The notes below the pieces were generated by a model. The model was not told the origin of the DNA and did not search any database. It saw only the letters and a program-made list of their open reading frames with translations. From NCBI GenBank assembly GCA_045226335.1, contig JBGVCH010000084.1:1-15413 (forward strand): a stretch of DNA of 15,413 nt. Direction: 5' to 3'. Source of the DNA: RUG11272 sp045226335. GTDB taxonomy: Bacteria; Bacillota; Clostridia; Christensenellales; Aristaeellaceae. The translations under genes and the position numbers were made by a program. Positions 1 to 9,358 of the stretch are shown here, one piece after another (the first letter of the stretch is position 1; every line of letters starts with the position of its first letter).

Positions 1-25
1 TGGGACGCGGGGGCTTTGTTCAGAA

Positions 26-42
26 TCCGGAAGGGTTCCGGA
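26..42 (+). promoter_or_regulatory. Hairpin in the ppdK leader
   Basis: A perfect 7-bp inverted repeat, TCCGGAA and TTCCGGA around a GGG loop, lies about 30 bases before the ppdK start. It ends 14 bases before the ribosome binding site and so does not sequester it in the simplest fold. No T-run follows, so it does not look like a terminator of an upstream gene. It could stabilise the mRNA 5' end or serve as a DNA operator. The promoter is probably left of the window. Confidence 0.45.
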
Positions 43-71
43 ATAACAGCGCAATAAAGGAGGAGATTCCC

Positions 72-2717
<2,646 letters not shown>

Positions 2718-2733
2718 ACCCAAAACCGACATG

Positions 2734-2763
2734 CGTCCTGCTCAGCGATGGGCAGGACGTTTT
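2734..2763 (+). terminator. Intrinsic terminator of ppdK
   Basis: An 8-bp GC-rich stem (CGTCCTGC with GCAGGACG, 10-base loop) is followed at once by TTTT, 17 bases after the ppdK stop. The T-run is short, so termination may be incomplete. Confidence 0.7.
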
Positions 2764-2771
2764 ATCGCGCG

Positions 2772-2806
2772 AAAAAGCGGCAGCCAGAGCCGCCGCCGTG
2801 CTGCCG
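2772..2806 (-). terminator. Intrinsic terminator of the cystatin-like gene
   Basis: Read on the minus strand, CGGCAGC and GCTGCCG form a 7-bp stem around a GC-rich loop, followed by CTTTTTC. It lies 8 bases beyond the stop of the minus-strand gene at 2814 and sits back to back with the ppdK terminator, as expected for convergent units. Confidence 0.65.
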
Positions 2807-2813
2807 TGACAAA

Positions 2814-3185
2814 TCAGAAGATCTCCTCTTCCTCCGGCTGGGGAAGCGCGAACTCCAGGTCCACAAAGCCCATGAGCTGGGCGTTGCCGGACAGGTCCTC
2901 GTACACATAGACCAGCGACCAGTGAGGCTGGGCGTCGGGGACCACAGGGGTGATGGTGCAGAGAATGCAGTAGTTGGTTCCGGCGACCACCTGGGTGCTG
3001 AGAAGCGTTACGGGCTTGACGCTGCTGCCCACAAAGCCTTCCAGCGCCTTTTCAAGGGCTGCCACGGCTTCTTCCGTGAGCATGCCGTCTTCCACAGGCG
3101 CCCAGCCGCCCATCAGCGGTTCGGCCAGACCGGCGGCGCAGAACAGGGTTGCGATGACCAGAAACAGAACAAACGCTTTCTTCAT
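2814..3185 (-). CDS. Secreted cystatin/stefin-like protein, putative cysteine-protease inhibitor
   Basis: A 123-residue protein with a signal peptide (basic MKK, hydrophobic run, likely cleavage after GLA at residue 21). The mature part of about 100 residues has the three contact elements of cystatins in the right order. They are an N-terminal Gly pair (GGW, 26-28), the first-hairpin loop QVVAG (65-69, in TQVVAGTNY) and a second-hairpin Pro/Trp (PHW, 87-89). A predicted helix (TEEAVAALEKALEGF) lies between the first two, as in the cystatin fold. The stretch TQVVAGTNY is identical to what I recall of human stefin A and B. By family knowledge it would block papain-like cysteine proteases outside the cell; this is inference. 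A CxxC pair (C73, C76) sits on the strand after QVVAG and the tail is acidic. The start is M at 3185, preceded by AGAGGG at 8 bases; a longer reading from 3209 would add eight polar residues ahead of the signal peptide and is less likely. It may be co-transcribed with the hydrolase upstream, since no terminator separates them. Confidence 0.75.
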   Translation of the reverse strand: MKKAFVLFLVIATLFCAAGLAEPLMGGWAPVEDGMLTEEAVAALEKALEGFVGSSVKPVTLLSTQVVAGTNYCILCTITPVVPDAQPHWSLVYVYEDLSGNAQLMGFVDLEFALPQPEEEEIF

Positions 3186-3342
3186 GTTGTTTTCCCTCTT
3201 TCCATTCATTGTGCGGGGGCTCCCGGCACACTTATAAGACGCGGTCCGGACCGGAAATGTTCCCGGAAACCGGAATCTTGGCCGTGAACCGTTTCCACGC
3301 CTGTTGATACGGGAAAAAACAATCCGGAGGCAGACAGAAAGA

Positions 3343-4506
3343 TCATTCTTCCGCCACGAATTTCTCCGCTTCCTCCATCAGACGGACCGCCATGGTGACC
3401 ATGCTATCGCGGATGCCGTATTTGTAACCGGTGGCAATGACCACCACCGTCAAGCCTGTGTCCTTCTGGTAATAGGCGTCACAGGTGTAGTTTCCGCTGC
3501 GTCCCTGATGGCCGTACCAGATCCCGCCTGTCTGGCCGTGCAGGTGTTCCATTCCAAGACCGTAACGGCTGATGCAGGAGACGGAAGAGCCCGGGAGCGT
3601 CTCCTGCTCCGCTTCCATCAGAGCGACGGTTTCCGGTTTCAGGATCTGTACGCCCTCGTATGTGCCGCCGTTCATCAGGGTGATGAGCAGCCGCTCCAGG
3701 CCGGAACCGCTGATGTAAAGCCGGCCGACGCTGTTGCCGCAGTTGCCCCTGGGATCACAGGTGTCGGAATAGTTCTCAAAACGCGCGATCTCGGACTTGT
3801 ACAGGGTCTGCATCCCGCCGTCGGCCGAAAAGATGTCGGCGACGTTGCTCTGATCCAGCAGAAGATAGGGATGATAGGCGGCATTGATGCCGAGCGGCTC
3901 GAAGACAGATTTCCGGAGGTATGTGTTGACGCTGTTCCCGGACAGCGCTTCCACCATGCTGCCGAAAACGGCGCCGTTCATGTTGGAGTACTGATAATGC
4001 GTTCCGGGGGCGTATTCCCGGTCGTAGTATTTGTTGTTCGGGTTGTTGATCAGCTCCCAGGTCGGCGTCGTGTAGTTTGCGTCTCCGCGGAAGGAGGAGG
4101 TGTGGGAAAGGATCTGACGGGGCGTGATGGGGCTGTCCGGATAGATCGGGTGCGTGATGGGCATCATGGGCAGCACGTTCCGGATGTCGTCGTCCAGCTC
4201 AAAAGCGCCGTTCTCATAGAGGGTCATCAGCCCGACGGCGGTGACGAACTTTGTCACGGAAGCCACTTTGAAGCAGGTATCCTCCGTGATGGTTCCGCCG
4301 GTCTGGTTGCGCGGACCAAACGTGAATGTGGCCACACGCTCTCCGTTCAGGGAAACCAGCACCATGCCGCTGCGAACCCTGCACTGCCGGAACTGAGACC
4401 GCGCATAGGTCAGGTAATCGTTCTCATCATAGGCCAGGGCCGGGACCACGGCGGTGCACAGGAGCAGAAGGATCAGAAAAAGAGAGAATGCTTTCTTCTT
4501 TGTCAT
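3343..4506 (-). CDS. Secreted class C beta-lactamase-fold serine hydrolase (S12 type)
   Basis: A 387-residue exported protein of the beta-lactamase/D-Ala-D-Ala carboxypeptidase/esterase superfamily (Pfam Beta-lactamase). A signal peptide spans residues 1-25 with cleavage after PALA. The active-site motifs are in order: SVTK (S83 nucleophile, K86), YSN (Y173, N175) and HQG (333-335), the variant of KTG common in the non-lactamase members of this family. ILSHTSSFRGD and a YAPGTHYQYSN block are further family hallmarks. Substrate cannot be told from sequence; candidates are peptidoglycan peptides, D-amino-acid peptides or esters. True beta-lactamase activity is not supported by the HQG motif. 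The start is fixed by AAAGGAG 8 bases upstream and by the signal peptide. A minus-strand promoter lies at 4557-4585. The cystatin-like gene follows 157 bases downstream. Confidence 0.88.
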   Translation of the reverse strand: MTKKKAFSLFLILLLLCTAVVPALAYDENDYLTYARSQFRQCRVRSGMVLVSLNGERVATFTFGPRNQTGGTITEDTCFKVASVTKFVTAVGLMTLYENGAFELDDDIRNVLPMMPITHPIYPDSPITPRQILSHTSSFRGDANYTTPTWELINNPNNKYYDREYAPGTHYQYSNMNGAVFGSMVEALSGNSVNTYLRKSVFEPLGINAAYHPYLLLDQSNVADIFSADGGMQTLYKSEIARFENYSDTCDPRGNCGNSVGRLYISGSGLERLLITLMNGGTYEGVQILKPETVALMEAEQETLPGSSVSCISRYGLGMEHLHGQTGGIWYGHQGRSGNYTCDAYYQKDTGLTVVVIATGYKYGIRDSMVTMAVRLMEEAEKFVAEE

Positions 4507-4556
4507 GGCGAAGGCTCCTTTGGTATGGATTCATGCTGCATTGTGAGGTCACGTAA

Positions 4557-4585
4557 ACAATAGCATGACTGCACGAGAATTGCAA
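4557..4585 (-). promoter_or_regulatory. Promoter of the serine hydrolase
   Basis: On the minus strand TTGCAA (-35) is followed by a 17-base spacer and TATTGT (-10). It lies about 50 bases before the hydrolase ATG and faces away from the ruvC promoter. Assigned by consensus only. Confidence 0.6.
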
Positions 4586-4636
4586 GTGATCCGAACGCCG
4601 TTTCTCCCGAAGCGCGTCCGAATTCTCCTGTTCCCC

Positions 4637-4664
4637 TTTACAAACCGGGGGTTTGTGATATGAT
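4637..4664 (+). promoter_or_regulatory. Promoter of the ruvC operon with inverted-repeat operator
   Basis: TTTACA (-35) and TATGAT (-10) are separated by 16 bases. The spacer is almost filled by an exact inverted repeat, ACAAACC and GGTTTGT around GGG (4640-4656), which also overlaps the -35 box. A repressor bound there would block RNA polymerase. The half-sites are not the GAAC-N4-GTTC LexA box known from Bacillus. Transcription would begin near 4671, giving a leader of about 33 bases to the ruvC ATG at 4704. Confidence 0.65.
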
Positions 4665-4703
4665 GATCAAGGGGATTGCATGTTCCCATTGAGGGGTGAA
4701 GCC

Positions 4704-5198
4704 ATGATTGTACTGGGGATCGATCCGGGTTACGCGCTGATGGGCTGGGGCGTGGTGGAAGCGAAGGGAAGCGACATGCGGCTGATCAATTACGGCTGCA
4801 TCCAGACCTATGCGGGCACGCCGATGCAGCACAGGCTGCGTTCCATTTACCAGGGCGTGAGGGACCTTGTGAACATCTACCACCCGGACGACGTGGCGTT
4901 TGAGGAACTGTTCTTCGCCCACAACGTCACCACGGCGCTGATGGTGGGGGCCGCCAGAGGCGCAGCCATCATCGCGGCGACGGAGTACACGGAAAACCTG
5001 TATGAGTACACCCCCGGACAGATCAAGCAGGCTGTCACGGGCTCGGGCAGCGCGGAAAAGAAACAGGTCCAGCAGATGGTGAAGATGCAGCTGCGGATGA
5101 CGGAGATCCCGAAGCCGGACGACGCCGCGGACGCCGTGGCCTGCGCCATCACCCACTGCCGGAGCGGCGTGGTCAAGGAACAGTTCCGGATGAAATAG
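4704..5198 (+). CDS. ruvC: Holliday junction endodeoxyribonuclease RuvC
   Basis: RuvC is the dimeric resolvase that makes paired cuts across Holliday junctions in concert with RuvAB. This copy has 164 residues, close to the family length. The four acidic residues of the RNase H-like active site are present: D7 in LGIDPG, E67 in AFEELFF, and D140 and D143 in DDAADAVACA. I chose M at 4704 because MIVLGIDPG matches the conserved RuvC N-terminus and GAGGGGTG lies just upstream. A possible ATG at 4680 also has an AAGGGG before it, but would leave a leader of under 10 bases from the promoter seen at 4637-4664. It is the first gene of ruvC-ruvA-ruvB-queA, with ruvA starting 15 bases after its stop. 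Confidence 0.96.
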   Translation: MIVLGIDPGYALMGWGVVEAKGSDMRLINYGCIQTYAGTPMQHRLRSIYQGVRDLVNIYHPDDVAFEELFFAHNVTTALMVGAARGAAIIAATEYTENLYEYTPGQIKQAVTGSGSAEKKQVQQMVKMQLRMTEIPKPDDAADAVACAITHCRSGVVKEQFRMK

Positions 5199-5213
5199 AA
5201 GCGGAGGATGCCC

Positions 5214-5816
5214 ATGTACGCGTTTATAGAAGGCAAGGTCTGCGACAAGAGCGGCGGATACCTGATCCTGCAGGCCGGCGGCGTCGGCTATCAGCTGACT
5301 TGCTCCCTCAACACCATCCAGGCCGCGCCGCCGGTTGGTAGCACCATGCGCTGCCTGACGGTTTTTTCTGTCCGGGAGGACGCCGTGGAGCTCTTCGGTT
5401 TTGCCACCCAGGAGGAGAAGGACCTCTTCCTTCGCCTGATCAGCGTCAGCGGCGTCGGCCCGAAACTGGCCCTGAGCATTCTCGGCGCCATGCCGGTACA
5501 CGATCTGCAGGTGGCGATCCTGATGGACGACGCGCAGGCTATCTGCAGGGCCCCCGGCGTCGGCAAAAAGACAGCCCAGCGCATCACACTGGAACTGCGG
5601 GACAAGGTTTCCCAGGCGGAGGTTTCGGCCCTGGCTCCCTCCGGCGGCGTGTCGGCCATCGTTCCGTCCGACGCCCTGTCGGAGGCCATGGAAGCCCTGG
5701 TGGCCCTGGGCTACACCGCCACGGAAGCGCGCGTTGCGCTGAACCAGGTCAAGGGCAAGAGTGACCGCGCGGATGAGCTGATTACCCTGGCCCTCCGCAG
5801 CATGGCCAGCGTGTGA
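5214..5816 (+). CDS. ruvA: Holliday junction branch migration protein RuvA
   Basis: RuvA tetramers bind the four-way junction and load the RuvB motor. The product has 200 residues, the usual length. The N-terminal OB-fold domain runs from MYAFIEGKV to about residue 64. Two helix-hairpin-helix DNA-binding motifs follow: SVSGVGPKLALSIL (78-90) and APGVGKKTAQRITLEL (113-128). A low-complexity linker (about 133-153) leads to the C-terminal UBA-like domain III (about 155-197) that contacts RuvB. Two in-frame ATGs are possible, at 5208 and 5214. The SD sequence GGAGG directly abuts the first and is 6 bases from the second, and RuvA proteins normally begin M-x-x-F-I-x-G, so the second is preferred. 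Confidence 0.96.
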   Translation: MYAFIEGKVCDKSGGYLILQAGGVGYQLTCSLNTIQAAPPVGSTMRCLTVFSVREDAVELFGFATQEEKDLFLRLISVSGVGPKLALSILGAMPVHDLQVAILMDDAQAICRAPGVGKKTAQRITLELRDKVSQAEVSALAPSGGVSAIVPSDALSEAMEALVALGYTATEARVALNQVKGKSDRADELITLALRSMASV

Positions 5817-5837
5817 TTCTGAAGGGGGAGAGCAAGA

Positions 5838-6887
5838 ATGGAAGACGAACGCCTGGTCAGCGGCATGCTCCATGAGGATGACCGCATGCTGGACACCAGC
5901 CTCCGGCCGCACACCCTTCGGGAATATGTCGGGCAGGAGGACATTCGGAAGAGCCTGAGCATCTACATTCAGGCATCGCTGGGGCGCCATGAGCCGCTGG
6001 ACCACATTCTGCTGTACGGACCGCCCGGCCTCGGCAAGACCACCCTGGCGTCCATTGTGGCGGCGGAAATGGGGCAGAACATCCGCATCACCTCCGGCCC
6101 GGCCATTGAGAAGCCCGGGGATCTGGCCGCGATGCTGTCCAATCTCTCCGAGGGCGATGTGCTGTTCATCGATGAGATTCACCGGCTCTCCAGGGCGGTG
6201 GAGGAAGTGCTGTATCCCGCCATGGAGGACTTTGCCATCGACATTATGGTGGGCAAGGGCCCCACGGCCCGATCGCTGCGGATCCCCGTGCCGCGTTTTA
6301 CCCTAATCGGCGCCACAACGCGCTACGGCATGCTGTCGGCCCCGCTGCGGGACCGCTTTGGCATCATCTACCGCCTGGAACTGTATACGCCGGAAGAACT
6401 CACCCGGATCGTCACCCGGAGCGCCGGACTGCTGAAGGTCCGACAGGCGGAGCCGGACGGCATGCTGGAGATCGCCAGGCGGAGCCGCGGCACGCCCCGG
6501 ATCGCCAACCGGATGCTCCGCCGCGCCCGGGACTACGCCGATGTGCGGAACAACGGCATCCTCACCGCGGAGATGGCGGACGAGGCCCTGCGGATGAACG
6601 GCGTCGACGAGATGGGCCTGGACAAGACAGACCGCAGGATGCTGGCCGCCATGATGGACAAGTTCGCCGGCGGACCGGTGGGGCTGGACACCCTGGCCGC
6701 CACCGTCAACGACGACCCTGCCACCATCGAGAGCGTCTATGAGCCTTACCTCATGCAGCAGGGCTTTATCATGAAGACCCCCAGGGGCCGCGTCTGCACA
6801 CCGGCGGCCTGGCGGTACATGCAGCGTGAGATGCCCGGCGCGCCGGAAGAAAAGCCCGGCGAAGAACAGACCAGTATGCAGTTCTGA
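5838..6887 (+). CDS. ruvB: Holliday junction branch migration DNA helicase RuvB
   Basis: RuvB is the AAA+ hexameric motor that drives branch migration with RuvA. The 349-residue protein shows the domains in order. The N-terminal region has SLRPHTLREYVGQ (21-33). Walker A is GPPGLGKT (61-68), Walker B is LFIDEIHRL (109-117), sensor 1 is IGATTR, and the arginine-finger region is APLRDRFG (168-175). Sensor 2 is in RGTPRIANRMLRR, followed by the winged-helix domain with GGPVGLDTLA. The C-terminal 20 residues are a charged tail rich in Glu and Pro. The SD sequence AGGGGGAG precedes the ATG by about 7 bases, and the gene begins 21 bases after the ruvA stop. Confidence 0.97.
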   Translation: MEDERLVSGMLHEDDRMLDTSLRPHTLREYVGQEDIRKSLSIYIQASLGRHEPLDHILLYGPPGLGKTTLASIVAAEMGQNIRITSGPAIEKPGDLAAMLSNLSEGDVLFIDEIHRLSRAVEEVLYPAMEDFAIDIMVGKGPTARSLRIPVPRFTLIGATTRYGMLSAPLRDRFGIIYRLELYTPEELTRIVTRSAGLLKVRQAEPDGMLEIARRSRGTPRIANRMLRRARDYADVRNNGILTAEMADEALRMNGVDEMGLDKTDRRMLAAMMDKFAGGPVGLDTLAATVNDDPATIESVYEPYLMQQGFIMKTPRGRVCTPAAWRYMQREMPGAPEEKPGEEQTSMQF

Positions 6888-6908
6888 TGGGATTGAGAAC
6901 GAGCGACA

Positions 6909-7970
6909 ATGAAGACATCCGATTTTGATTACCTCCTGCCGGAGGAACTGATTGCCCAGACGCCCGTGGAGCCGCGTGACCACAGCCGGCTGCTGGCGGT
7001 GAACACAGCGGACGGCAGCGTGCGGCACCTGCACTTTTACGATGTGATCGACCTGCTGGATCCCGGGGACGCCCTGGTGATCAACGAAACCCGCGTGATC
7101 CCCGCGCGCCTGCTGGGGATCAAGGAGGACACCGGGGTCCCGGTGGAAGTGCTGCTGCTGCGCCGTCAGAACGCTACGGACTGGGAAGCGCTGGTGCGTC
7201 CGGGCCGACGCCTCAAGCCTGGCGCAATGTGCAGTTTCGGCGACGGCCTGCTGCGCTGCGAGATCCTGGGGAACGTGGAGGAAACCGGCGGCAGGCTGGT
7301 GCGCTTCCGGTACGAAGGGGTGTTTGAAACCCTGCTGGATCGGCTGGGCGAGATGCCGCTGCCGCCTTACATTCACGAGAAGCTGGCGGATCCGGAGCGC
7401 TACCAGACGGTCTATGCCAGAGCGGAGGGCTCCGCCGCGGCGCCCACGGCCGGGCTTCATTTCACGCCGGAGCTGCTGGACCGCGTGCGGGAGAAGGGCG
7501 TCACCGTGGTGCCGGTGCTGCTCCACGTGGGCCTGGGCACATTCCGCCCGGTGAAGGCCGAGAACATCGGCGAGCACAGGATGCACTCCGAATGGTATCA
7601 GGTCACGACGGAGGCCGCCGACACGCTGAACCGCGTCCGCTCAGAGGGCGGGAGGCTGATCTGCGTGGGCACCACCTCCGTGCGCACCATCGAGACCGTG
7701 GCCGATGACGACGGCGTGATCCACCCCGGTTCCGGCGACACGGCGATCTTCATCCATCCAGGCGTTCGGATCAGGGCGGTGGACGGGCTCATCACCAACT
7801 TCCATCTCCCGCAATCCACCCTGCTGATGCTGGTCTCCGCCTTCATGGGGCGCAGGGAGGCCCTCCGCGTATACGGGATTGCCGTCCGGGAGCGCTACCG
7901 TTTCTTCTCCTTCGGCGACGCCATGTTCATTCAGGGCAGGCGGGCTCCGTACGATACGATCGAGGAATAA
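6909..7970 (+). CDS. queA: S-adenosylmethionine:tRNA ribosyltransferase-isomerase QueA
   Basis: QueA transfers the ribosyl part of SAM to 7-aminomethyl-7-deazaguanine in tRNA, giving epoxyqueuosine at the wobble position of GUN anticodons. The 353 residues match family length. Conserved blocks seen are LPEELIAQTP, RDHSRLL, INETRVIPARL, MPLPPYIHE, AAPTAGLHFT, HVGLGTFRPV, GTTSVRTIE and TNFHLPQSTLLMLVSAF. The gene starts 21 bases after ruvB with only a weak SD (GAG within about 10 bases of the ATG). It may depend on translation arriving from ruvB. An in-frame stop at 6894 excludes an earlier start. In many Firmicutes tgt and yajC follow queA; here a terminator and an opposing operon come instead, so tgt must lie elsewhere if present. 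Confidence 0.97.
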   Translation: MKTSDFDYLLPEELIAQTPVEPRDHSRLLAVNTADGSVRHLHFYDVIDLLDPGDALVINETRVIPARLLGIKEDTGVPVEVLLLRRQNATDWEALVRPGRRLKPGAMCSFGDGLLRCEILGNVEETGGRLVRFRYEGVFETLLDRLGEMPLPPYIHEKLADPERYQTVYARAEGSAAAPTAGLHFTPELLDRVREKGVTVVPVLLHVGLGTFRPVKAENIGEHRMHSEWYQVTTEAADTLNRVRSEGGRLICVGTTSVRTIETVADDDGVIHPGSGDTAIFIHPGVRIRAVDGLITNFHLPQSTLLMLVSAFMGRREALRVYGIAVRERYRFFSFGDAMFIQGRRAPYDTIEE

Positions 7971-7976
7971 GGAAGG

Positions 7977-8017
7977 ACCCCGACAGGACGCGCGGGCTGC
8001 AGCTGTCGGGGTTCTTT
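7977..8017. terminator. Terminator between queA and the ABC operon, possibly bidirectional
   Basis: A 10-bp perfect stem, ACCCCGACAG with CTGTCGGGGT and a 16-base loop, starts 6 bases after the queA stop. On the plus strand it is followed by TCTTTA; on the minus strand by CCTTCCTT. The plus-strand form looks better. It overlaps the end of the ABC ATPase gene by two bases, so it could also end that operon. Confidence 0.7.
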
Positions 8018-8588
8018 ACAGTGTGAAGACCGTGGCGTCCAGCAGTTCGGGTTCGCCCGGGTCGTGGGTCACCAGAATGCAGGTCCTGTGCCGGAGCAAT
8101 TCCCTGCAGGCTTTGGCTGCGGCTTTGCGGGTCTTTTTGTCCAGGCCACCGAAGGGCTCGTCCAGCAGGAGCACGTCCGCATCGGAGAGCAGCGCCCGGA
8201 TCAGCGCCACCCTGCGGGCCATGCCGCCGGACAGCTCGCCCGCTTTCTGATCCATGGCGTCCGAGAGCCCCATGGCTTCAAACGCCCGGTACAGCGCGAC
8301 GGGATCGATCCCGGGATTCACCAGCCGCACGTTTTCCGCGGCAGTGAGATGATTCAGCAGGCGGTTTTCCTGAAAGACCATGGCGACCTGCCGGTCTTCC
8401 AATCCCTTTACGGTGCCGCTGTCCGGTGCGGTCAGCCCGGCCAGGATCCGCAGCAGGGTGGTTTTTCCCGTGCCTGAGGGCGACATCAGGCAGCTGACCC
8501 TGCCGCCCGGAAAGCGCAGACAGAGATCCCGCAGCACCGGCTTGCCGTCATAGGCTTTGGAGAGATGATCCACGACAAGATCCGACAC
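8016..8588 (-). CDS. ABC transporter ATP-binding protein (nitrate/sulfonate/taurine-type importer)
   Basis: This is the ATPase of the three-gene importer with the permease at 8595 and the binding protein at 9414. All catalytic motifs are present: Walker A SPSGTGKTT (36-44), Q-loop VFQEN (71-75), signature LSGGMARR (119-126), Walker B VLLLDEPFGGLD (139-150) and H-loop THD (174-176). Two features stand out. The first glycine of the Walker A GxxGxGK pattern is Ser (S36), while K42 is intact. The protein is only 190 residues against about 240-255 for SsuB/TauB-type ATPases, lacking the usual C-terminal part. It starts with GTG, 6 bases after the permease stop; the best SD, AAAGGA, lies inside the permease 3' end about 11 bases upstream, so translation is probably coupled. 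The substrate is unknown. Confidence 0.9.
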   Translation of the reverse strand: MSDLVVDHLSKAYDGKPVLRDLCLRFPGGRVSCLMSPSGTGKTTLLRILAGLTAPDSGTVKGLEDRQVAMVFQENRLLNHLTAAENVRLVNPGIDPVALYRAFEAMGLSDAMDQKAGELSGGMARRVALIRALLSDADVLLLDEPFGGLDKKTRKAAAKACRELLRHRTCILVTHDPGEPELLDATVFTL

Positions 8589-8594
8589 AGGCAG

Positions 8595-9350
8595 TCACAT
8601 CCTTTCAAACCGGCGGCTCAGGAAGCCCATCAGCAGCATGATCAGCTTCTGAAACGCGATGCTGATCAGGACGACGGTCAGGGTCCAGGCGAACACGTCC
8701 GTGGTTTCCAGATAGATCTTGGCGTTGTACAGATGCTGGCCGACGGTTCCCTTCGGCACGCCGATGAGTTCCGCCGCCACACCGCTTTTCCAGCAAAGGC
8801 CCAGGGAGACGTTCAGCGCGCTGTACAGAAACGGGATCAGCTGGTGAAACGAAACATACCGGAAGCGCTTCCACCGGCTCAGCCGGAAGACGGCCGCCAT
8901 CTCGTTCAGCTGCGGATCCAGCGCGCTGATGCCGTCCAGGATGTTGGTGTAAATCACCGGAAGCACGATGGAGAAGGCGATGATGGCGGACAGCCAGTAC
9001 TTGGTGAACCAGATGATGGCCAAGATAACAAAGCTGGCCACCGGGATGCTCTTCACGCAGATCATCAGCGGTGCCAGCAGGTCCCGCAGCAGACGGAAAC
9101 GGCTGGCGAGAAGCGCCAGCAGCACGCCGACGACAAACGCGCAGGCGAAACCCAAAGCGATGTGGGAGACCGTGTTCAGGACGGAGAGCCAGAAAGCGCT
9201 TTCCTGAATCAGCTGATAAAGGCGCACGAAAACCTCTGCCGGGGTCGGCAGAATCAGCGACCGGTTCATCAGCATGGCCGCGGCCTGCCAGACCACCAGC
9301 CAGAAAGCGATGGCCCATAGCTTCAGCTTTCCGGTTTTCCGTTTCTTCAT
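8595..9350 (-). CDS. ABC transporter permease (SsuC/TauC type)
   Basis: A 251-residue integral membrane protein of the BPD_transp_1 family. It begins with a basic N-terminus and a membrane segment (LWAIAFWLVVWQAAAML). About five more hydrophobic segments follow, including IALGFACAFVVGVLLALLAS and SAIIAFSIVLPVIYTNIL. The EAA-loop coupling region reads LNEMAAVFRLSRWKRFRY followed by hydrophobic LIPFLYSAL, which docks on the ATPase. As a homodimer it would form the channel. AAGGA lies 3 bases before the ATG, a rather tight spacing, directly behind the U-tract of the intercistronic hairpin at 9359-9397. Cargo cannot be told from sequence; relatives carry nitrate, sulfonates, taurine or pyrimidine precursors. 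Confidence 0.92.
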   Translation of the reverse strand: MKKRKTGKLKLWAIAFWLVVWQAAAMLMNRSLILPTPAEVFVRLYQLIQESAFWLSVLNTVSHIALGFACAFVVGVLLALLASRFRLLRDLLAPLMICVKSIPVASFVILAIIWFTKYWLSAIIAFSIVLPVIYTNILDGISALDPQLNEMAAVFRLSRWKRFRYVSFHQLIPFLYSALNVSLGLCWKSGVAAELIGVPKGTVGQHLYNAKIYLETTDVFAWTLTVVLISIAFQKLIMLLMGFLSRRFERM

Positions 9351-9358
9351 GCTTCCTT

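Noticed and set aside
3304..4563. Long plus-strand open frame (419 codons) opposite the serine hydrolase
   Set aside because: The minus-strand frame has a signal peptide, SVTK/YSN/HQG motifs, an SD and a promoter. The opposite frame is His/Val/Arg-rich with no domain and is a by-product of high GC.
4638..6182. Minus-strand open frame of 514 codons across ruvC, ruvA and ruvB
   Set aside because: It is antisense to three unmistakable ruv genes and has low-complexity Gly/His/Arg composition.
6303..7586. Minus-strand open frame of 427 codons across ruvB and queA
   Set aside because: Antisense to conserved genes, no motif, no SD; open only because of codon bias.
8605..9318. Second minus-strand frame (237 codons) within the permease gene
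   Set aside because: The permease frame has hydrophobic segments and an EAA loop; this frame is Arg/Pro/His-rich and has no credible start.
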